Made by a program: the position numbers and the translations under genes
Assembly (NCBI GenBank): GCA_965249895.1
Contig: CBDFNC010000004.1
Location: 1,054,001 to 1,118,000 of the forward strand
Source of the DNA: CBDFNC01 sp965249895
GTDB taxonomy: Bacteria; Pseudomonadota; Gammaproteobacteria; Enterobacterales; CBDFNC01
DNA: 64,000 bases
Direction of reading: 5' to 3'
Part shown: in pieces, positions 9,285-18,798 of the stretch
Numbering within the stretch: the first letter of the stretch is position 1
Layout: every line of letters starts with the position of its first letter
The notes under the pieces: generated by a model
The model's input: only the letters and a program-made list of their open reading frames with translations
Told to the model about the DNA's origin: nothing
Database searches by the model: none

Positions 9285-10001
9285 ATGACCCTCTTTTTAC
9301 CTGAACTTGGCCAAGATGTGAATTGGTTTCCAAAGGCACACCAAGCCCTGGATGATCCAAATGGTTTACTGGCTATTGGTGGCGACCTCTCTCCCTCCAG
9401 ATTAATAGCTGCTTATCGTAAAGGGATCTTCCCTTGGTACGATGATAACCAACCCTTACTCTGGTGGAGTCCTAACCCACGAGCTGTGCTGGATCCAACT
9501 CAGGTCCACATCAGTAGAAGTATGACTAAGTGTATACGCACGTCCCCATTTGAAATATCCGTCAACCGAGCCTTTAATCAAGTAATAGAGGAATGTTCGT
9601 ACAGTCGTAAAAGCCAGGAGGGGACCTGGATAACGCAGAGTATGATTAATGCTTATACCATTTTGCATCAGCAAGGTTTTGCTCATTCTGTTGAGGTCTG
9701 GGATCAAGAAGCCTTAGTGGGAGGTCTATATGGCATTGGCATCGGTGCAGCCTTTTGCGGCGAGTCCATGTTCCACAAACAGGCGAATGCATCAAAAATG
9801 GCATTTATCGCATTATGCCAACACTTTTCAAAAGCGGGCGGGTTACTTATCGATTGTCAGATCCAGAATGACCACCTTACTTCTTTAGGGGCCCAAGAGA
9901 TCGGCAGAGAAACTTTTTTAAAACGGTTAAAATCACACAGCGCAAGTCGGGTTAGGGGGTCATGTTGGGAAGTTCAGACGATCCATCCATGTCAAAGGTA
10001 G
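9285..10001 (+). CDS. aat: Leucyl/phenylalanyl-tRNA--protein transferase
   Basis: Aat adds Leu or Phe to N-terminal Arg or Lys of proteins, creating primary N-degrons read by ClpS. Family signatures include FPKAHQALDDPNGLLAIGGDL, YRKGIFPWY, WWSPNPRAVL, GLYGIGIGAAFCGESMF and LIDCQIQNDHLTSLGA. A TTG at 9276 is in frame, but the ATG at 9285 gives the usual N-terminus and about 238 residues. It overlaps the 5' end of the next gene (ate) by 40 bp. With ate, clpA and clpS nearby, this forms a complete N-degron pathway. Confidence 0.95.
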   Translation: MTLFLPELGQDVNWFPKAHQALDDPNGLLAIGGDLSPSRLIAAYRKGIFPWYDDNQPLLWWSPNPRAVLDPTQVHISRSMTKCIRTSPFEISVNRAFNQVIEECSYSRKSQEGTWITQSMINAYTILHQQGFAHSVEVWDQEALVGGLYGIGIGAAFCGESMFHKQANASKMAFIALCQHFSKAGGLLIDCQIQNDHLTSLGAQEIGRETFLKRLKSHSASRVRGSCWEVQTIHPCQR

Positions 10002-10696
10002 TACTAAAAGTAGGCATTACTCCCTATCAGCAATGTAGTTACCTTCCAAACCAGTCAGAACAACTACTGGTGTTATTGGATAAAGGCATGCTGAACCCTT
10101 TGGATTACGAGCAGTTGTTGTCCATTGGATTTCGCCGAAGTGGCAAAGATATATATCGCCCCCATTGCTCACTATGTGGTAGCTGCCAGTCCATTCGTAT
10201 TTCGGTAAAAGACTTCAAGGCTAGCCGAAGCCAAAAACGCGTGCTCAATAAGAACAAACACCTTACTATGTGCGTCAGCAATAAACATAAGGCCAGTTAT
10301 TATACCCTCTATCAAAAATACATTAATCAGCGCCACAAAGACGGCGCCATGTATCCTGCGTCCCAATCTCAATATGATGGGTTTATCCTGTGCCAATGGT
10401 TAGCGCCTACCTTTCTCGAGTATTATGACCAAGATAAACTGGTTTGTGTGGGCGTGATAGATGAATTACCGAATAGTTTAAGCGCCATGTACTGCTTTTA
10501 CGATCCTGACTTGGAGTCTCTCTCGCTCGGCACCTTTTCTATATTACAACAACTAGAGTATGCAAAGCAGCAGGGTAAACGTTGGGTTTATTTGGGTTAT
10601 CAGGTAGATGGCTGCAATAAGATGAATTATAAAAACCGCTACCTGCCTCACCAACGACTGATTCTGGGCACCTGGAGTACGGTGACAAAGGCCTAA
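9962..10696 (+). CDS. bpt: Aspartate/glutamate leucyltransferase (Bpt/Ate)
   Basis: This enzyme is the bacterial ATE-like leucyltransferase that puts Leu on N-terminal Asp/Glu (and oxidised residues). Conserved parts are the Cys-rich N-terminus QQCSYLPNQ and CSLCGSCQSIRI, the RRSGKDIYRPHC segment, and the C-terminal LGYQVDGCNKMNYKNRYLP. Start choice is uncertain: the ATG at 9962 is preceded by AGGGGG and overlaps aat, while the ATG at 9989 gives a more family-like N-terminus (MSKVVLKVGITPYQQ) but lacks a clear ribosome site. Either way it is coupled to aat. Confidence 0.93.
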   Translation: MLGSSDDPSMSKVVLKVGITPYQQCSYLPNQSEQLLVLLDKGMLNPLDYEQLLSIGFRRSGKDIYRPHCSLCGSCQSIRISVKDFKASRSQKRVLNKNKHLTMCVSNKHKASYYTLYQKYINQRHKDGAMYPASQSQYDGFILCQWLAPTFLEYYDQDKLVCVGVIDELPNSLSAMYCFYDPDLESLSLGTFSILQQLEYAKQQGKRWVYLGYQVDGCNKMNYKNRYLPHQRLILGTWSTVTKA

Positions 10697-10831
10697 ACAC
10701 GGAAACCGTGATTATTTTACCGTCAAAACACCCGTTTTGCTAAATAAAATTTGGACTATTCTTTACACATTGAGGCAAATCCGGCATTATCTGCCGGTCA
10801 AAAATAGCTTGTAAGCAAAATTGAGGATTCG

Positions 10832-11050
10832 ATGGCGAAAGAAGACAATATTGAAATGCAGGGAACCGTGCTAGATACTCTGCCAAATACAATGTTCCGT
10901 GTTGAACTTGAAAACGGCCACGTAGTGACAGCGCACATTTCCGGTAAAATGCGTAAAAACTATATCCGTATTCTGACCGGTGATAAGGTGACTGTACAAT
11001 TAACTCCCTACGATCTATCCAAGGGACGTATTGTTTTCCGTGCGCGTTAA
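10832..11050 (+). CDS. infA: Translation initiation factor IF-1
   Basis: This is a 72-residue S1/OB-fold protein, the standard IF-1 length, with the invariant opening MAKEDNIEMQGTV and the HVVTAHISGKMRKNYIRIL core. IF-1 binds the 30S A site during initiation. It sits between the leucyltransferase genes and the clpSA pair, a location shared with E. coli (aat-infA-clpA). GAGG lies about 6 bases upstream of the ATG. Confidence 0.98.
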   Translation: MAKEDNIEMQGTVLDTLPNTMFRVELENGHVVTAHISGKMRKNYIRILTGDKVTVQLTPYDLSKGRIVFRAR

Positions 11051-11067
11051 TTGCACTATCGCCCATA

Positions 11068-11097
11068 AAAAAACCAGCGTTAACGCTGGTTTTTTTA
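11068..11097. terminator. Bidirectional terminator between infA and clpA
   Basis: A perfect palindromic hairpin (AACCAGCG / CGCTGGTT) with A and T runs on opposite sides lies between the convergent infA and clpA stops, so it can serve both transcripts. Confidence 0.9.
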
Positions 11098-11115
11098 TCT
11101 CTCTGGTTTTTCGAC

Positions 11116-13380
11116 TTATGTCACCGGCTCCCTAACTTCAGCAAAGATAAAGTTCAACTTATCCTCGACCAGGATCACTTTTACATCGCCGCCACCAACC
11201 AAGTTCCCAAACAATATTTCATTGGCAAGTGGCTTCTTGACCTGCTCCTGGATGACTCGAGCCATAGGTCTGGCCCCCATCGCTTTATCATAACCTTTGT
11301 TCGCCAACCATTCCCGCGCCCCATCATCTACCTCAAAGGAAACCCCTTTACTATCTAGCTGAGCTTGCAGCTCGACAATAAATTTATCCACCACTTGAGA
11401 AATAACCTCCATATCCAGGTGATTAAACCAAATCACATTGTCCAGCCGGTTGCGGAATTCAGGCGAGAAGGTCTTATTTATCTCATCGAGGCCATCAAAA
11501 CTTTCGTCTTGCTCCATAAAACCAATGCTACTACGGGCCGTTTCCCTTGCACCCGCATTTGTGGTCATTACTAAGATAATATTCCTGAAATCGGCTTTGC
11601 GGCCATTGTTATCGGTTAGCGTACCGTGATCCATAACCTGAAGCAGCAGATTAAACACATCAGGGTGCGCTTTCTCGATTTCATCGAGTAAAACAACCGA
11701 GTGAGGATGTTTGATCGCCGCATCGGTAAGCAATCCGCCTTGGTCATAGCCAACATACCCTGGAGGAGCACCGATCAGACGAGATACAGTATGTCTTTCC
11801 ATATATTCAGACATATCGAAACGGATCAGCTCCACCCCTAATATTTTGCCAAGTTGCTGGGTAACTTCGGTTTTACCAACTCCGGTAGGACCCGCAAATA
11901 AGAAAGAACCAACGGGTTTTTGCTCATTACCTAAACCTGACCGGCTCAACTTGATGGCATCGGTAAGCACTTCAATAGCCTTATCCTGACCAAATACCAC
12001 CATTTTCAGGTTTCGGGATAAATTTTTCAGTACATCTCTATCTGATGAGGAAACCGACTTCTCGGGTATGCGAGCAATCTTTGCCACTATGCTCTCGATA
12101 TCCCCGACCCCTATGGTCTTCTTACGCTTACTCGCTGGCATCAAGCGAATACGCGCACCAGCCTCGTCGATAACGTCAATGGCCTTATCCGGTAAATGCC
12201 GATCATTAATATACTTAGCACTTAATTCTGCCGCGGCCCTTAGTGCTTTAGCCGTATAGCGCACATTATGATGCTGTTCGTAGCGAGGTTTTAGACCCAT
12301 TAGTATACGTGTAGTGTCGTCAACAGACGGTTCAACAATATCAATTTTCTGGAAACGGCGAGCAAGGGCTCTGTCTTTTTCAAAAACCTGATTATATTCC
12401 TGATATGTAGTGGAGCCAACACAACGCAACAACCCGTTACTGAGTAATGGCTTAATCAGGTTAGCAGCATCCATTTGCCCGCCAGACGCCGCTCCAGCAC
12501 CGATGATTGTATGAATTTCATCAATAAAGAGAATTGTATTCTCTTGCTTCTCCAGCTGTTTTAAGACAGTTTTAAAGCGCTTCTCAAAATCCCCACGGTA
12601 CTTAGTCCCTGCTAACAGCGAGCCCATATCCAACGAATAAATAGTACTGTTAGCTATCACCTCTGGCACTTCTTCATGAACAATGCGATACGCCAGGCCT
12701 TCTGCGATAGCAGTTTTGCCTACACCCGCTTCCCCCACCAACAAGGGGTTATTTTTCCTGCGTCGACATAAAACCTGAATCGTACGATTTAGTTCGCTAT
12801 CCCGCCCAATCAGTGGGTCAATTCTGCCTTCAAGGACTAATTGATTGAGGTTACTGGCATAATTTTCCAGCTGAGACTGATTTTCGTCACTGCCATTTTC
12901 CTCTACGGAGCCCAGTTCAGACTGGTCTTCCAGGCTATTTGAATCATCTTTGCGAATGCCATGAGAAAGGTAATTCACTACATCTAATCGTGATATTTGC
13001 GCCTTTTTAAGGAAGTAAACAGCTTGAGACTCCTGCTCACTAAATATCGCAACCAGTACGTTAGCACCTGTAACTTCTGTGTTGCCTGAAGACTGAACAT
13101 GGAAAACAGCCCGCTGTAAGACACGCTGAAAACCCAAAGTCGGTTGGGTTTCACGTTCCACATCGTCTTCAGGGATAAGTGGCGTGGTTTGTTCAATAAA
13201 TTCGGTTATCTCTGCTCTCAGATTGACGGTGTCAGCACCACACGCTACCAGCGCTTCATCCGCAGAGGGGTTGTCCAGTAACGCCAGCAACAAATGCTCG
13301 ACGGTCATGAACTCGTGGCGGTTTTCCCTGGCTGTCTTGAATGCACAGTTAAGGGTATGTTCCAGTTCCTTATTTAACAT
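11116..13380 (-). CDS. clpA: ATP-dependent Clp protease ATPase subunit ClpA
   Basis: ClpA is the Hsp100 unfoldase partner of ClpP and receives N-degron substrates from ClpS. The 754-residue protein has the N-terminal ClpS-binding repeat domain (LNKELEHTLNCAFKTA, FMTVEHLLLALLDN), D1 with GEAGVGKTA and ILFIDEIHTIIGAG, and D2 with GPTGVGKTE and VVLLDEIEKAHPDV. The IGAPPGYVGYDQGG pore segment is present. In-frame sequence extends upstream, but the start at 13380 matches E. coli ClpA and follows GGGAGG by 6 bases. clpS lies 41 bp upstream on the same strand. Confidence 0.97.
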   Translation of the reverse strand: MLNKELEHTLNCAFKTARENRHEFMTVEHLLLALLDNPSADEALVACGADTVNLRAEITEFIEQTTPLIPEDDVERETQPTLGFQRVLQRAVFHVQSSGNTEVTGANVLVAIFSEQESQAVYFLKKAQISRLDVVNYLSHGIRKDDSNSLEDQSELGSVEENGSDENQSQLENYASNLNQLVLEGRIDPLIGRDSELNRTIQVLCRRRKNNPLLVGEAGVGKTAIAEGLAYRIVHEEVPEVIANSTIYSLDMGSLLAGTKYRGDFEKRFKTVLKQLEKQENTILFIDEIHTIIGAGAASGGQMDAANLIKPLLSNGLLRCVGSTTYQEYNQVFEKDRALARRFQKIDIVEPSVDDTTRILMGLKPRYEQHHNVRYTAKALRAAAELSAKYINDRHLPDKAIDVIDEAGARIRLMPASKRKKTIGVGDIESIVAKIARIPEKSVSSSDRDVLKNLSRNLKMVVFGQDKAIEVLTDAIKLSRSGLGNEQKPVGSFLFAGPTGVGKTEVTQQLGKILGVELIRFDMSEYMERHTVSRLIGAPPGYVGYDQGGLLTDAAIKHPHSVVLLDEIEKAHPDVFNLLLQVMDHGTLTDNNGRKADFRNIILVMTTNAGARETARSSIGFMEQDESFDGLDEINKTFSPEFRNRLDNVIWFNHLDMEVISQVVDKFIVELQAQLDSKGVSFEVDDGAREWLANKGYDKAMGARPMARVIQEQVKKPLANEILFGNLVGGGDVKVILVEDKLNFIFAEVREPVT

Positions 13381-13421
13381 TGGCACCTCCCAAAATACTA
13401 CAAGTCGGTAATAGAATGCGC

Positions 13422-13739
13422 TTAATCCTGCTCCATGGTACAAAGCAAGGGATGTTCGTTGTCACGAGCAAAGCCGTTAACAATTGCAACTTTTGTTTCG
13501 GCGATTTCCGCAGTAAAGACTCCGCATATCCCTTTGCCCTGGTAATGTACACTTAACATGACTTGCGTAGCTTTATCCAGATCCATATTGAAAAACTTTT
13601 GTAAAATTTCGATAACAAACTCCATTGGAGTATAATCATCATTGTTGAGAATAACTCGATACATTGCCGGCGGTTTAACTTTTGTTTCAATAGCTTCCGC
13701 CAGCTTCTTATCGCTGACCAATTCATGTACCTTACTCAT
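13422..13739 (-). CDS. clpS: ClpA adaptor protein ClpS
   Basis: ClpS is the N-recognin that binds primary N-degrons (Leu, Phe, Tyr, Trp) and passes them to ClpAP. The 105-residue protein keeps the binding-pocket segment VILNNDDYTPMEFVIEIL and the helix with VMLSVHYQGKGICGVFTAEIAE. It precedes clpA on the same strand, and the enzymes that make its ligands (aat, bpt) lie 3.5 kb away. Confidence 0.97.
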   Translation of the reverse strand: MSKVHELVSDKKLAEAIETKVKPPAMYRVILNNDDYTPMEFVIEILQKFFNMDLDKATQVMLSVHYQGKGICGVFTAEIAETKVAIVNGFARDNEHPLLCTMEQD

Positions 13740-13957
13740 AATTAAATATTAGTATCTCTAATTTGCAACCGCTAATCTGCATCTTGTCAAGAAAATCACG
13801 ATTCATCCGTTATATCTGTTAACAAGGTCTTGACTAAACTGAAATATTTACTAAATTGATATCTTGGTGATAATTTCACCATAGATAGTTTAAGCGTTAT
13901 TGCGCTGGACACAATGACTTAGGGTAAATTTCAACTTAAAGAAAAGGATGCAGATGT

Positions 13958-14173
13958 ATGGCAACCGGTACAGTTAAATGGTTTAACAATGCCAAAGGTT
14001 TTGGTTTTATCTGTCCTGAACAAGGTGGAGAAGACATATTTGCTCACTATTCCACAATTCAAATGGAAGGTTATCGAACTCTGAAAGCAGGCCAGCAAGT
14101 GCAATATGAAATGCACGCCGGACCGAAAGGATCTCATGCCACAGATATTAGCCCGGTTGATCAACAAAAATAA
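13958..14173 (+). CDS. cspD: Cold-shock-like protein CspD
   Basis: This 71-residue cold-shock domain protein has the RNP1-like KGFGFICPE and RNP2-like DIFAHYSTI motifs. The position, divergent from clpS-clpA, is the standard location of cspD, whose product binds single-stranded DNA and inhibits replication in stationary phase. The 218-bp leader from clpS is AT-rich and probably carries its regulation. Confidence 0.93.
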   Translation: MATGTVKWFNNAKGFGFICPEQGGEDIFAHYSTIQMEGYRTLKAGQQVQYEMHAGPKGSHATDISPVDQQK

Positions 14174-14192
14174 CAATTAACGCTCCGGACGC

Positions 14193-14221
14193 AAAAAAAG
14201 CAGGCATTGCCTGCTTTTTTA
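14193..14221 (+). terminator. Intrinsic terminator after cspD
   Basis: A strong hairpin (AAAAAAGCAGGCA / TGCCTGCTTTTTT) ends in a T run about 20 bp after the cspD stop. Confidence 0.9.
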
Positions 14222-14308
14222 TTGGCTTACTTTAATTAATCACGCAGACTCTCCATCCCCGTGGCTAGTCTGGTACAATAAACCGGTTCCCCCTGTGTAA
14301 TTGACCCA

Positions 14309-14920
14309 ATGACTGCCTTCAAAAATCAAACAAAACGAATAAAAAGCAAACCCCAAGTCCCCGCAGAACAGCGAAAAATACTGCTGTTTAATAAACCCTA
14401 TGATGTGTTAAGCCAGTTTACCGATGAAGGTGAGCGTACCACGCTAAAAACTTTTATTGATGTACCCGATGTCTATGCAGCCGGTCGTTTGGACAGAGAC
14501 AGCGAAGGGCTGTTGCTGCTGACCAATGACGGTAGGTTACAAGCCAAATTAACCCAACCTAGCGCCAAAACCAGCAAAGGATACTGGGTACAGGTCGAAG
14601 GCGCGCCACAAGAGACAGATCTGGATAAGCTCAGGCGCGGAGTAGAGCTGAAAGACGGACCAACCCAAGCCGCTAAGGTAAGGGTGATGACAGAGCCAAG
14701 CATATGGCCGAGGATCCCGCCCATCAGAGAACGCAAGAATATTCCTACTACCTGGCTGGAAATAACCATCAGTGAAGGCAGAAACCGGCAGGTTCGTCGC
14801 ATGACTGCAAATATTGGCTTTCCAACCCTAAGGCTGATCCGTTATCGTATTGGTAGCTGGACCCTGGACGGGATCGGATCTGGGACCTTTATTGAAACCC
14901 ATTTAAATTCATCAAAATAG
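14309..14920 (+). CDS. rluE: 23S rRNA pseudouridine(2457) synthase RluE
   Basis: This is an RsuA/RluB/E/F-family pseudouridine synthase of 203 residues. The catalytic Asp is in AAGRLDRDSEGLLLLTNDG; other family segments are LLFNKPYDVLSQF and EGRNRQVRRMTANIGFPTLRL. It lacks the N-terminal S4 domain of RsuA/RluB, which with the nudJ-mnmA-hflD neighbourhood points to RluE. nudJ starts 3 bp after its stop, so the two are probably co-transcribed. Confidence 0.92.
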   Translation: MTAFKNQTKRIKSKPQVPAEQRKILLFNKPYDVLSQFTDEGERTTLKTFIDVPDVYAAGRLDRDSEGLLLLTNDGRLQAKLTQPSAKTSKGYWVQVEGAPQETDLDKLRRGVELKDGPTQAAKVRVMTEPSIWPRIPPIRERKNIPTTWLEITISEGRNRQVRRMTANIGFPTLRLIRYRIGSWTLDGIGSGTFIETHLNSSK

Positions 14921-14923
14921 TTA

Positions 14924-15388
14924 ATGTCTATGTTTAAACCTAACACCACAGTCGCCTGCATCGTTAAGTACAAGAGCAAATACCTATTTGTTGAAGAGAT
15001 CTCTGCTGGTCGCAGGGTCCTCAATCAACCGGCTGGCCACCTGGAAGAAAACGAGACCTTGCAACAGGCTATTGAGCGAGAAGTACAGGAAGAAACCGGC
15101 CTTGAATTGTCGCCCCAAGGCTTTGTAGGCTGCTATCAATTTACCAGCCCCCATAATAAAGTCACTTATTTGCGGTTTTGTTACTTTTTTGAATTTATAA
15201 CGACTCCCCCGCCCTGCATACCCCAGGATGACGATATCATCGCCTGCCACTGGCTGACTCTGGAGCAGCTAAAACAACGTCAACCTGAGTTACGTAGCGC
15301 CATGGTGCTGGATGTCATTGAGGATTATGAAGCAGGACAAAGAGCGCCCCTTTCAATCCTTAAATCCTATCCCAAAAATACGGTTTAA
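14924..15388 (+). CDS. nudJ: Nudix phosphatase NudJ
   Basis: This 154-residue Nudix hydrolase has the complete signature GHLEENETLQQAIEREVQEE-TG (residues about 38-60). The context (rluE upstream, mnmA downstream) matches E. coli NudJ, a thiamine-pyrophosphate and nucleotide phosphatase. It follows rluE by 3 bp. Substrate preference cannot be read from sequence. Confidence 0.9.
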   Translation: MSMFKPNTTVACIVKYKSKYLFVEEISAGRRVLNQPAGHLEENETLQQAIEREVQEETGLELSPQGFVGCYQFTSPHNKVTYLRFCYFFEFITTPPPCIPQDDDIIACHWLTLEQLKQRQPELRSAMVLDVIEDYEAGQRAPLSILKSYPKNTV

Positions 15389-15401
15389 CCCTGGCCAATT
15401 T

Positions 15402-15433
15402 AGGTCCGAGCCGGTAATTCCCATATCGGACCT
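15402..15433. repeat. Small inverted repeat between nudJ and mnmA
   Basis: AGGTCCGA (15402-15409) and TCGGACCT (15426-15433) form an 8-bp stem with a 16-nt loop shortly after nudJ. There is no T run, so it may be a weak terminator or an RNA-stability hairpin for nudJ. Confidence 0.45.
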
Positions 15434-15525
15434 CCCCCTCATCGGCGAATCATCCGCTGCTGACACTGTTTAAGCCATTCGATTTCTGTTAAAATTAGCG
15501 CCGTTTTTTTACTGGTGTGAGTTCG

Positions 15526-16641
15526 ATGACAGACAATAGTCAAACCAAGGTGGTTGTCGGTATGTCCGGCGGTGTAGATTCTTCCGTTTCAGCCTATCTG
15601 CTGTTACAACAAGGCTACCAGGTTGAAGGCCTGTTTATGAAAAATTGGGAGGAGGACGATAACGATGAATATTGTGCCGCCGCCGAGGATTTAAAAGACG
15701 CACAGGCTGTCTGTGACAAGCTCGGCATAGCACTGCACACCATTAATTTTGCCGCCGAATACTGGGACAATGTATTTGAACATTTCCTGAAAGAATACAA
15801 AGCGGGCCGAACCCCTAATCCAGATATTTTGTGCAACAAGGAAATTAAGTTTAAGGCTTTCCTTGAATACACAGCCGAAGAATTAGGCGCCCAATATATC
15901 GCCATGGGTCATTATGTCAGACGCCGGCAAATAGATGGCCGCTGGCAAATGCTGCGAGGCCTGGACAGCAACAAAGATCAAAGTTACTTCCTTTATACCC
16001 TGGGAGAAGAGCATATTGGCCAAACGCTTTTCCCGGTTGGAGATCTAGAAAAACCAGAAGTCCGCCGTATTGCCGAACAACAAAACCTGGTGACGCATAA
16101 TAAAAAAGACAGCACAGGTATCTGTTTTATCGGTGAACGCAAATTTAAAGATTTTCTTCAGCAATACCTGCCTGCACAGCCAGGCGACATAGAAACCACC
16201 GAGGGAGACGTCATTGGCCAACACCAAGGCCTGATGTATCACACCCTGGGCCAGCGTAAAGGTTTAGGCATTGGCGGTCTTAAGAGTGGCTCAGAGGAGC
16301 CCTGGTATGTGGTCTCTAAAGATATGCAACGAAATGTACTGTTGGTGGCCCAGGGGCAGGACAACCCGCTGTTATACAGCACTGGTTTTATTGCCAAACA
16401 ATTGCACTGGGTCGACAGGCAAACCAAGGCCGACACATTTAAATGCAGTGTAAAGACCCGCTATCGCCAGGTGGATGTCCCTTGTATCGTTACACCAATG
16501 GATGACGATACCTTATCGGTTACCTTTGACGAGCCTCAATTGGCTGTCACCCCGGGTCAGTCCGCAGTATTTTATCTGGACGAGATATGTTTGGGCGGCG
16601 CTGTAATAGAAACCCAATTCACCGGAGCAGAGCATGTATAA
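15526..16641 (+). CDS. mnmA: tRNA-specific 2-thiouridylase MnmA
   Basis: MnmA thiolates U34 of tRNA(Lys/Glu/Gln). The protein has the PP-loop GMSGGVDSSVSAYLLLQQGY near residue 12, the first catalytic Cys in TPNPDILCNKEIKF and the second in DSTGICFIGERKF. A GTG at 15517 is in frame; the ATG at 15526 (371 residues) looks more typical. Its last bases overlap hflD by 8 nt, which indicates coupled translation. Confidence 0.96.
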   Translation: MTDNSQTKVVVGMSGGVDSSVSAYLLLQQGYQVEGLFMKNWEEDDNDEYCAAAEDLKDAQAVCDKLGIALHTINFAAEYWDNVFEHFLKEYKAGRTPNPDILCNKEIKFKAFLEYTAEELGAQYIAMGHYVRRRQIDGRWQMLRGLDSNKDQSYFLYTLGEEHIGQTLFPVGDLEKPEVRRIAEQQNLVTHNKKDSTGICFIGERKFKDFLQQYLPAQPGDIETTEGDVIGQHQGLMYHTLGQRKGLGIGGLKSGSEEPWYVVSKDMQRNVLLVAQGQDNPLLYSTGFIAKQLHWVDRQTKADTFKCSVKTRYRQVDVPCIVTPMDDDTLSVTFDEPQLAVTPGQSAVFYLDEICLGGAVIETQFTGAEHV

Positions 16642-17257
16642 ATCCATCGAAAACCGCACCTTAGCATTTGCCGCTGTCTGCCAAGTTGCCAACCTGGTAC
16701 AACAGGTTGCCCGTAAAGGCAATTGTGATGATGAACAGCTCAAACATACGTTAAATACCATTTTGGTTACCCAGCCGGATGACCCAATGGAAGTGTTTGG
16801 CTCAGCTGAAAACCTGAAACTGGGTTTTCAGTCGTTAGTTGAGCAAATGCAAGCCCAGGGCAACAGTAAAAATACCGAAATTACCCGCTATATAGTCAGC
16901 CTGATGGCGCTGGAGCGCAAGCTGAGCCGACGTCAGGATTTGGTCTCCATGTTGGGTGAGCGCATCAGTCAGGTAAAGCGTCAAATTGGCCACTTCGAAC
17001 TGACCGACGAGCAGGTGCTGGCCAATATCGCGGGGATCTACAGTGATATCGTCAGCCCCCTAGGGCCAAGAATTCAAGTGGCGGGCACACCCGCCTATCT
17101 ACAGCAAAATCCAGTGCAATATAAAGTCAGGGCGCTGTTACTGGCGGGGATCCGCTGCAGCGTATTGTGGCGCCAGTTAGGCGGCAAACGTCGCCACATC
17201 ATTTTCTCTCGCAAAAAAATGATTGAGCAAGCCAAGTTAAACCTGGCGCGGATCTAA
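16634..17257 (+). CDS. hflD: High frequency lysogenization protein HflD homologue
   Basis: This 207-residue helical protein matches the HflD family (RTLAFAAVCQVANLVQQVARKG at the start, VQYKVRALLLAGIRCSVLWRQ-GG near the end). In E. coli HflD is a peripheral membrane protein that destabilises lambda CII; its role for the host is unclear. It overlaps mnmA by 8 nt and precedes purB, the conserved mnmA-hflD-purB order. Confidence 0.93.
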   Translation: MYKSIENRTLAFAAVCQVANLVQQVARKGNCDDEQLKHTLNTILVTQPDDPMEVFGSAENLKLGFQSLVEQMQAQGNSKNTEITRYIVSLMALERKLSRRQDLVSMLGERISQVKRQIGHFELTDEQVLANIAGIYSDIVSPLGPRIQVAGTPAYLQQNPVQYKVRALLLAGIRCSVLWRQLGGKRRHIIFSRKKMIEQAKLNLARI

Positions 17258-17347
17258 TTCAGAATCGATTTTTATTTGTTCAGTCTGTCTGCCCTGGTTA
17301 AGAAGTTCAGACAGCACTGACGTTTTTATATATATCAGGAGCAAACA

Positions 17348-18715
17348 ATGGAACTTTCAGCATTAACTGCCGTATCCCCGGTTGACGGCCGTTATGGCAG
17401 CAAAACCAGCGCCTTGCGCAGTATTTTCAGTGAATTCGGTTTGATCAAGTACCGTGTTCAGGTTGAAGTCCGTTGGTTACAAAAGCTGGCTGCCTGTGAA
17501 GGTGTTGCAGAAGTCCCGGCATTTAGCGATGCAGCAAATGCCCTTCTGGAGGGTATCCTTGCCAATTTCAGTGAGCAAGATGCCAGCCGGGTAAAAACTA
17601 TCGAAGCAACCACTAACCACGACGTGAAGGCGGTGGAATACTTCCTGAAAGAAAAAGTTGCCGATAATGCAGAGTTGAATGCCGTTTCTGAATTTATTCA
17701 CTTTGCCTGTACTTCAGAAGACATCAATAACACCTCACACGGTTTGATGCTCACCGAAGCTCGCAATGATATCGTGCTGCCATATTGCGAAAAACTGATT
17801 ACCGCGGTGAAAGCCCTGGCAACTGAGCACCGCTCCGTACCTATGCTTTCCCGTACTCACGGTCAGCCGGCATCACCGACTACTCTGGGTAAAGAGATGG
17901 CGAACGTAGCGGCGCGTCTTGAGCGTCAGTTCAGCCAAATCAAAGCAGTGGAGTTCTTGGGTAAAACCAATGGCGCGGTAGGTAACTACAACGCTCACCT
18001 GAGCGCGTATCCCGAAGTCAACTGGCAGGAATTTGCCGAGCAGTTCGTCACCAGCCTCGGCCTGGTATTTAACCCTTATACCACGCAAATCGAACCACAC
18101 GACTACATCGCCGAGTTCTTCGACGCTATCGCTCGCTTTAACACCATACTACTGGACTTTGACCGCGATATCTGGGGTTACATTTGCCTGGGTCACTTCA
18201 AGCAGAAAACGGTTGCCGGCGAAATCGGCTCCTCTACCATGCCGCACAAAGTTAACCCAATCGACTTCGAAAATTCCGAAGGTAACCTGGGTCTGGCTAA
18301 CGCTATTTTCGGGCACTTGGCCACTAAACTGCCGGTTTCTCGCTGGCAGCGTGACTTAACCGATTCCACAGTATTGCGTAACTTGGGTGTGGCCATCGGT
18401 TACTCTGTTATCGCTTATGAAGCCAGCCTGAAAGGCATCAGCAAGCTGGAAGCCAACGAACAAGGCCTGGCAGACGATCTGAACGCAAACTGGGAAGTAT
18501 TAGCCGAGCCAATCCAAACTGTGATGCGTCGTTACGGCATCGAAAAACCTTACGAGAAGCTAAAAGAATTGACCCGTGGCAAGCGCGTAGACGGCGCCGG
18601 TATCCAGGCATTTATCGATACCCTGGAATTACCGGAAGACGTCAAAGTTGAGTTGAAAAAGCTTACACCGGCGAACTACATCGGTCAGGCCATTGAACTG
18701 GTCGACAAGCTTTAA
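17348..18715 (+). CDS. purB: Adenylosuccinate lyase
   Basis: PurB catalyses two steps of purine synthesis (SAICAR to AICAR, adenylosuccinate to AMP). The 455-residue protein has the fumarase/aspartase signature GSSTMPHKVNPIDFENSEGN, SRTHGQPASPTTLGKE (general-acid His) and KTIEATTNHDVKAVEYFLK. AGGAG lies 7 bases before the ATG. Sequence is intact. Confidence 0.97.
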   Translation: MELSALTAVSPVDGRYGSKTSALRSIFSEFGLIKYRVQVEVRWLQKLAACEGVAEVPAFSDAANALLEGILANFSEQDASRVKTIEATTNHDVKAVEYFLKEKVADNAELNAVSEFIHFACTSEDINNTSHGLMLTEARNDIVLPYCEKLITAVKALATEHRSVPMLSRTHGQPASPTTLGKEMANVAARLERQFSQIKAVEFLGKTNGAVGNYNAHLSAYPEVNWQEFAEQFVTSLGLVFNPYTTQIEPHDYIAEFFDAIARFNTILLDFDRDIWGYICLGHFKQKTVAGEIGSSTMPHKVNPIDFENSEGNLGLANAIFGHLATKLPVSRWQRDLTDSTVLRNLGVAIGYSVIAYEASLKGISKLEANEQGLADDLNANWEVLAEPIQTVMRRYGIEKPYEKLKELTRGKRVDGAGIQAFIDTLELPEDVKVELKKLTPANYIGQAIELVDKL

Positions 18716-18732
18716 TCTCAACTATGCCATCT

Positions 18733-18758
18733 GCAAAGCCGGTTAACACCGGTTTTGC
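18733..18758 (+). terminator. Hairpin after purB
   Basis: GCAAAGCCGGT / ACCGGTTTTGC forms an 11-bp stem with a TAAC loop starting 18 bp after the purB stop. No T run follows, so it may attenuate or protect the mRNA rather than fully terminate. Its presence also argues against an upstream start for the next gene. Confidence 0.6.
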
Positions 18759-18798
18759 ACTTCTGGCAACACATCCTCTCCTACAATCAGGCTACCCC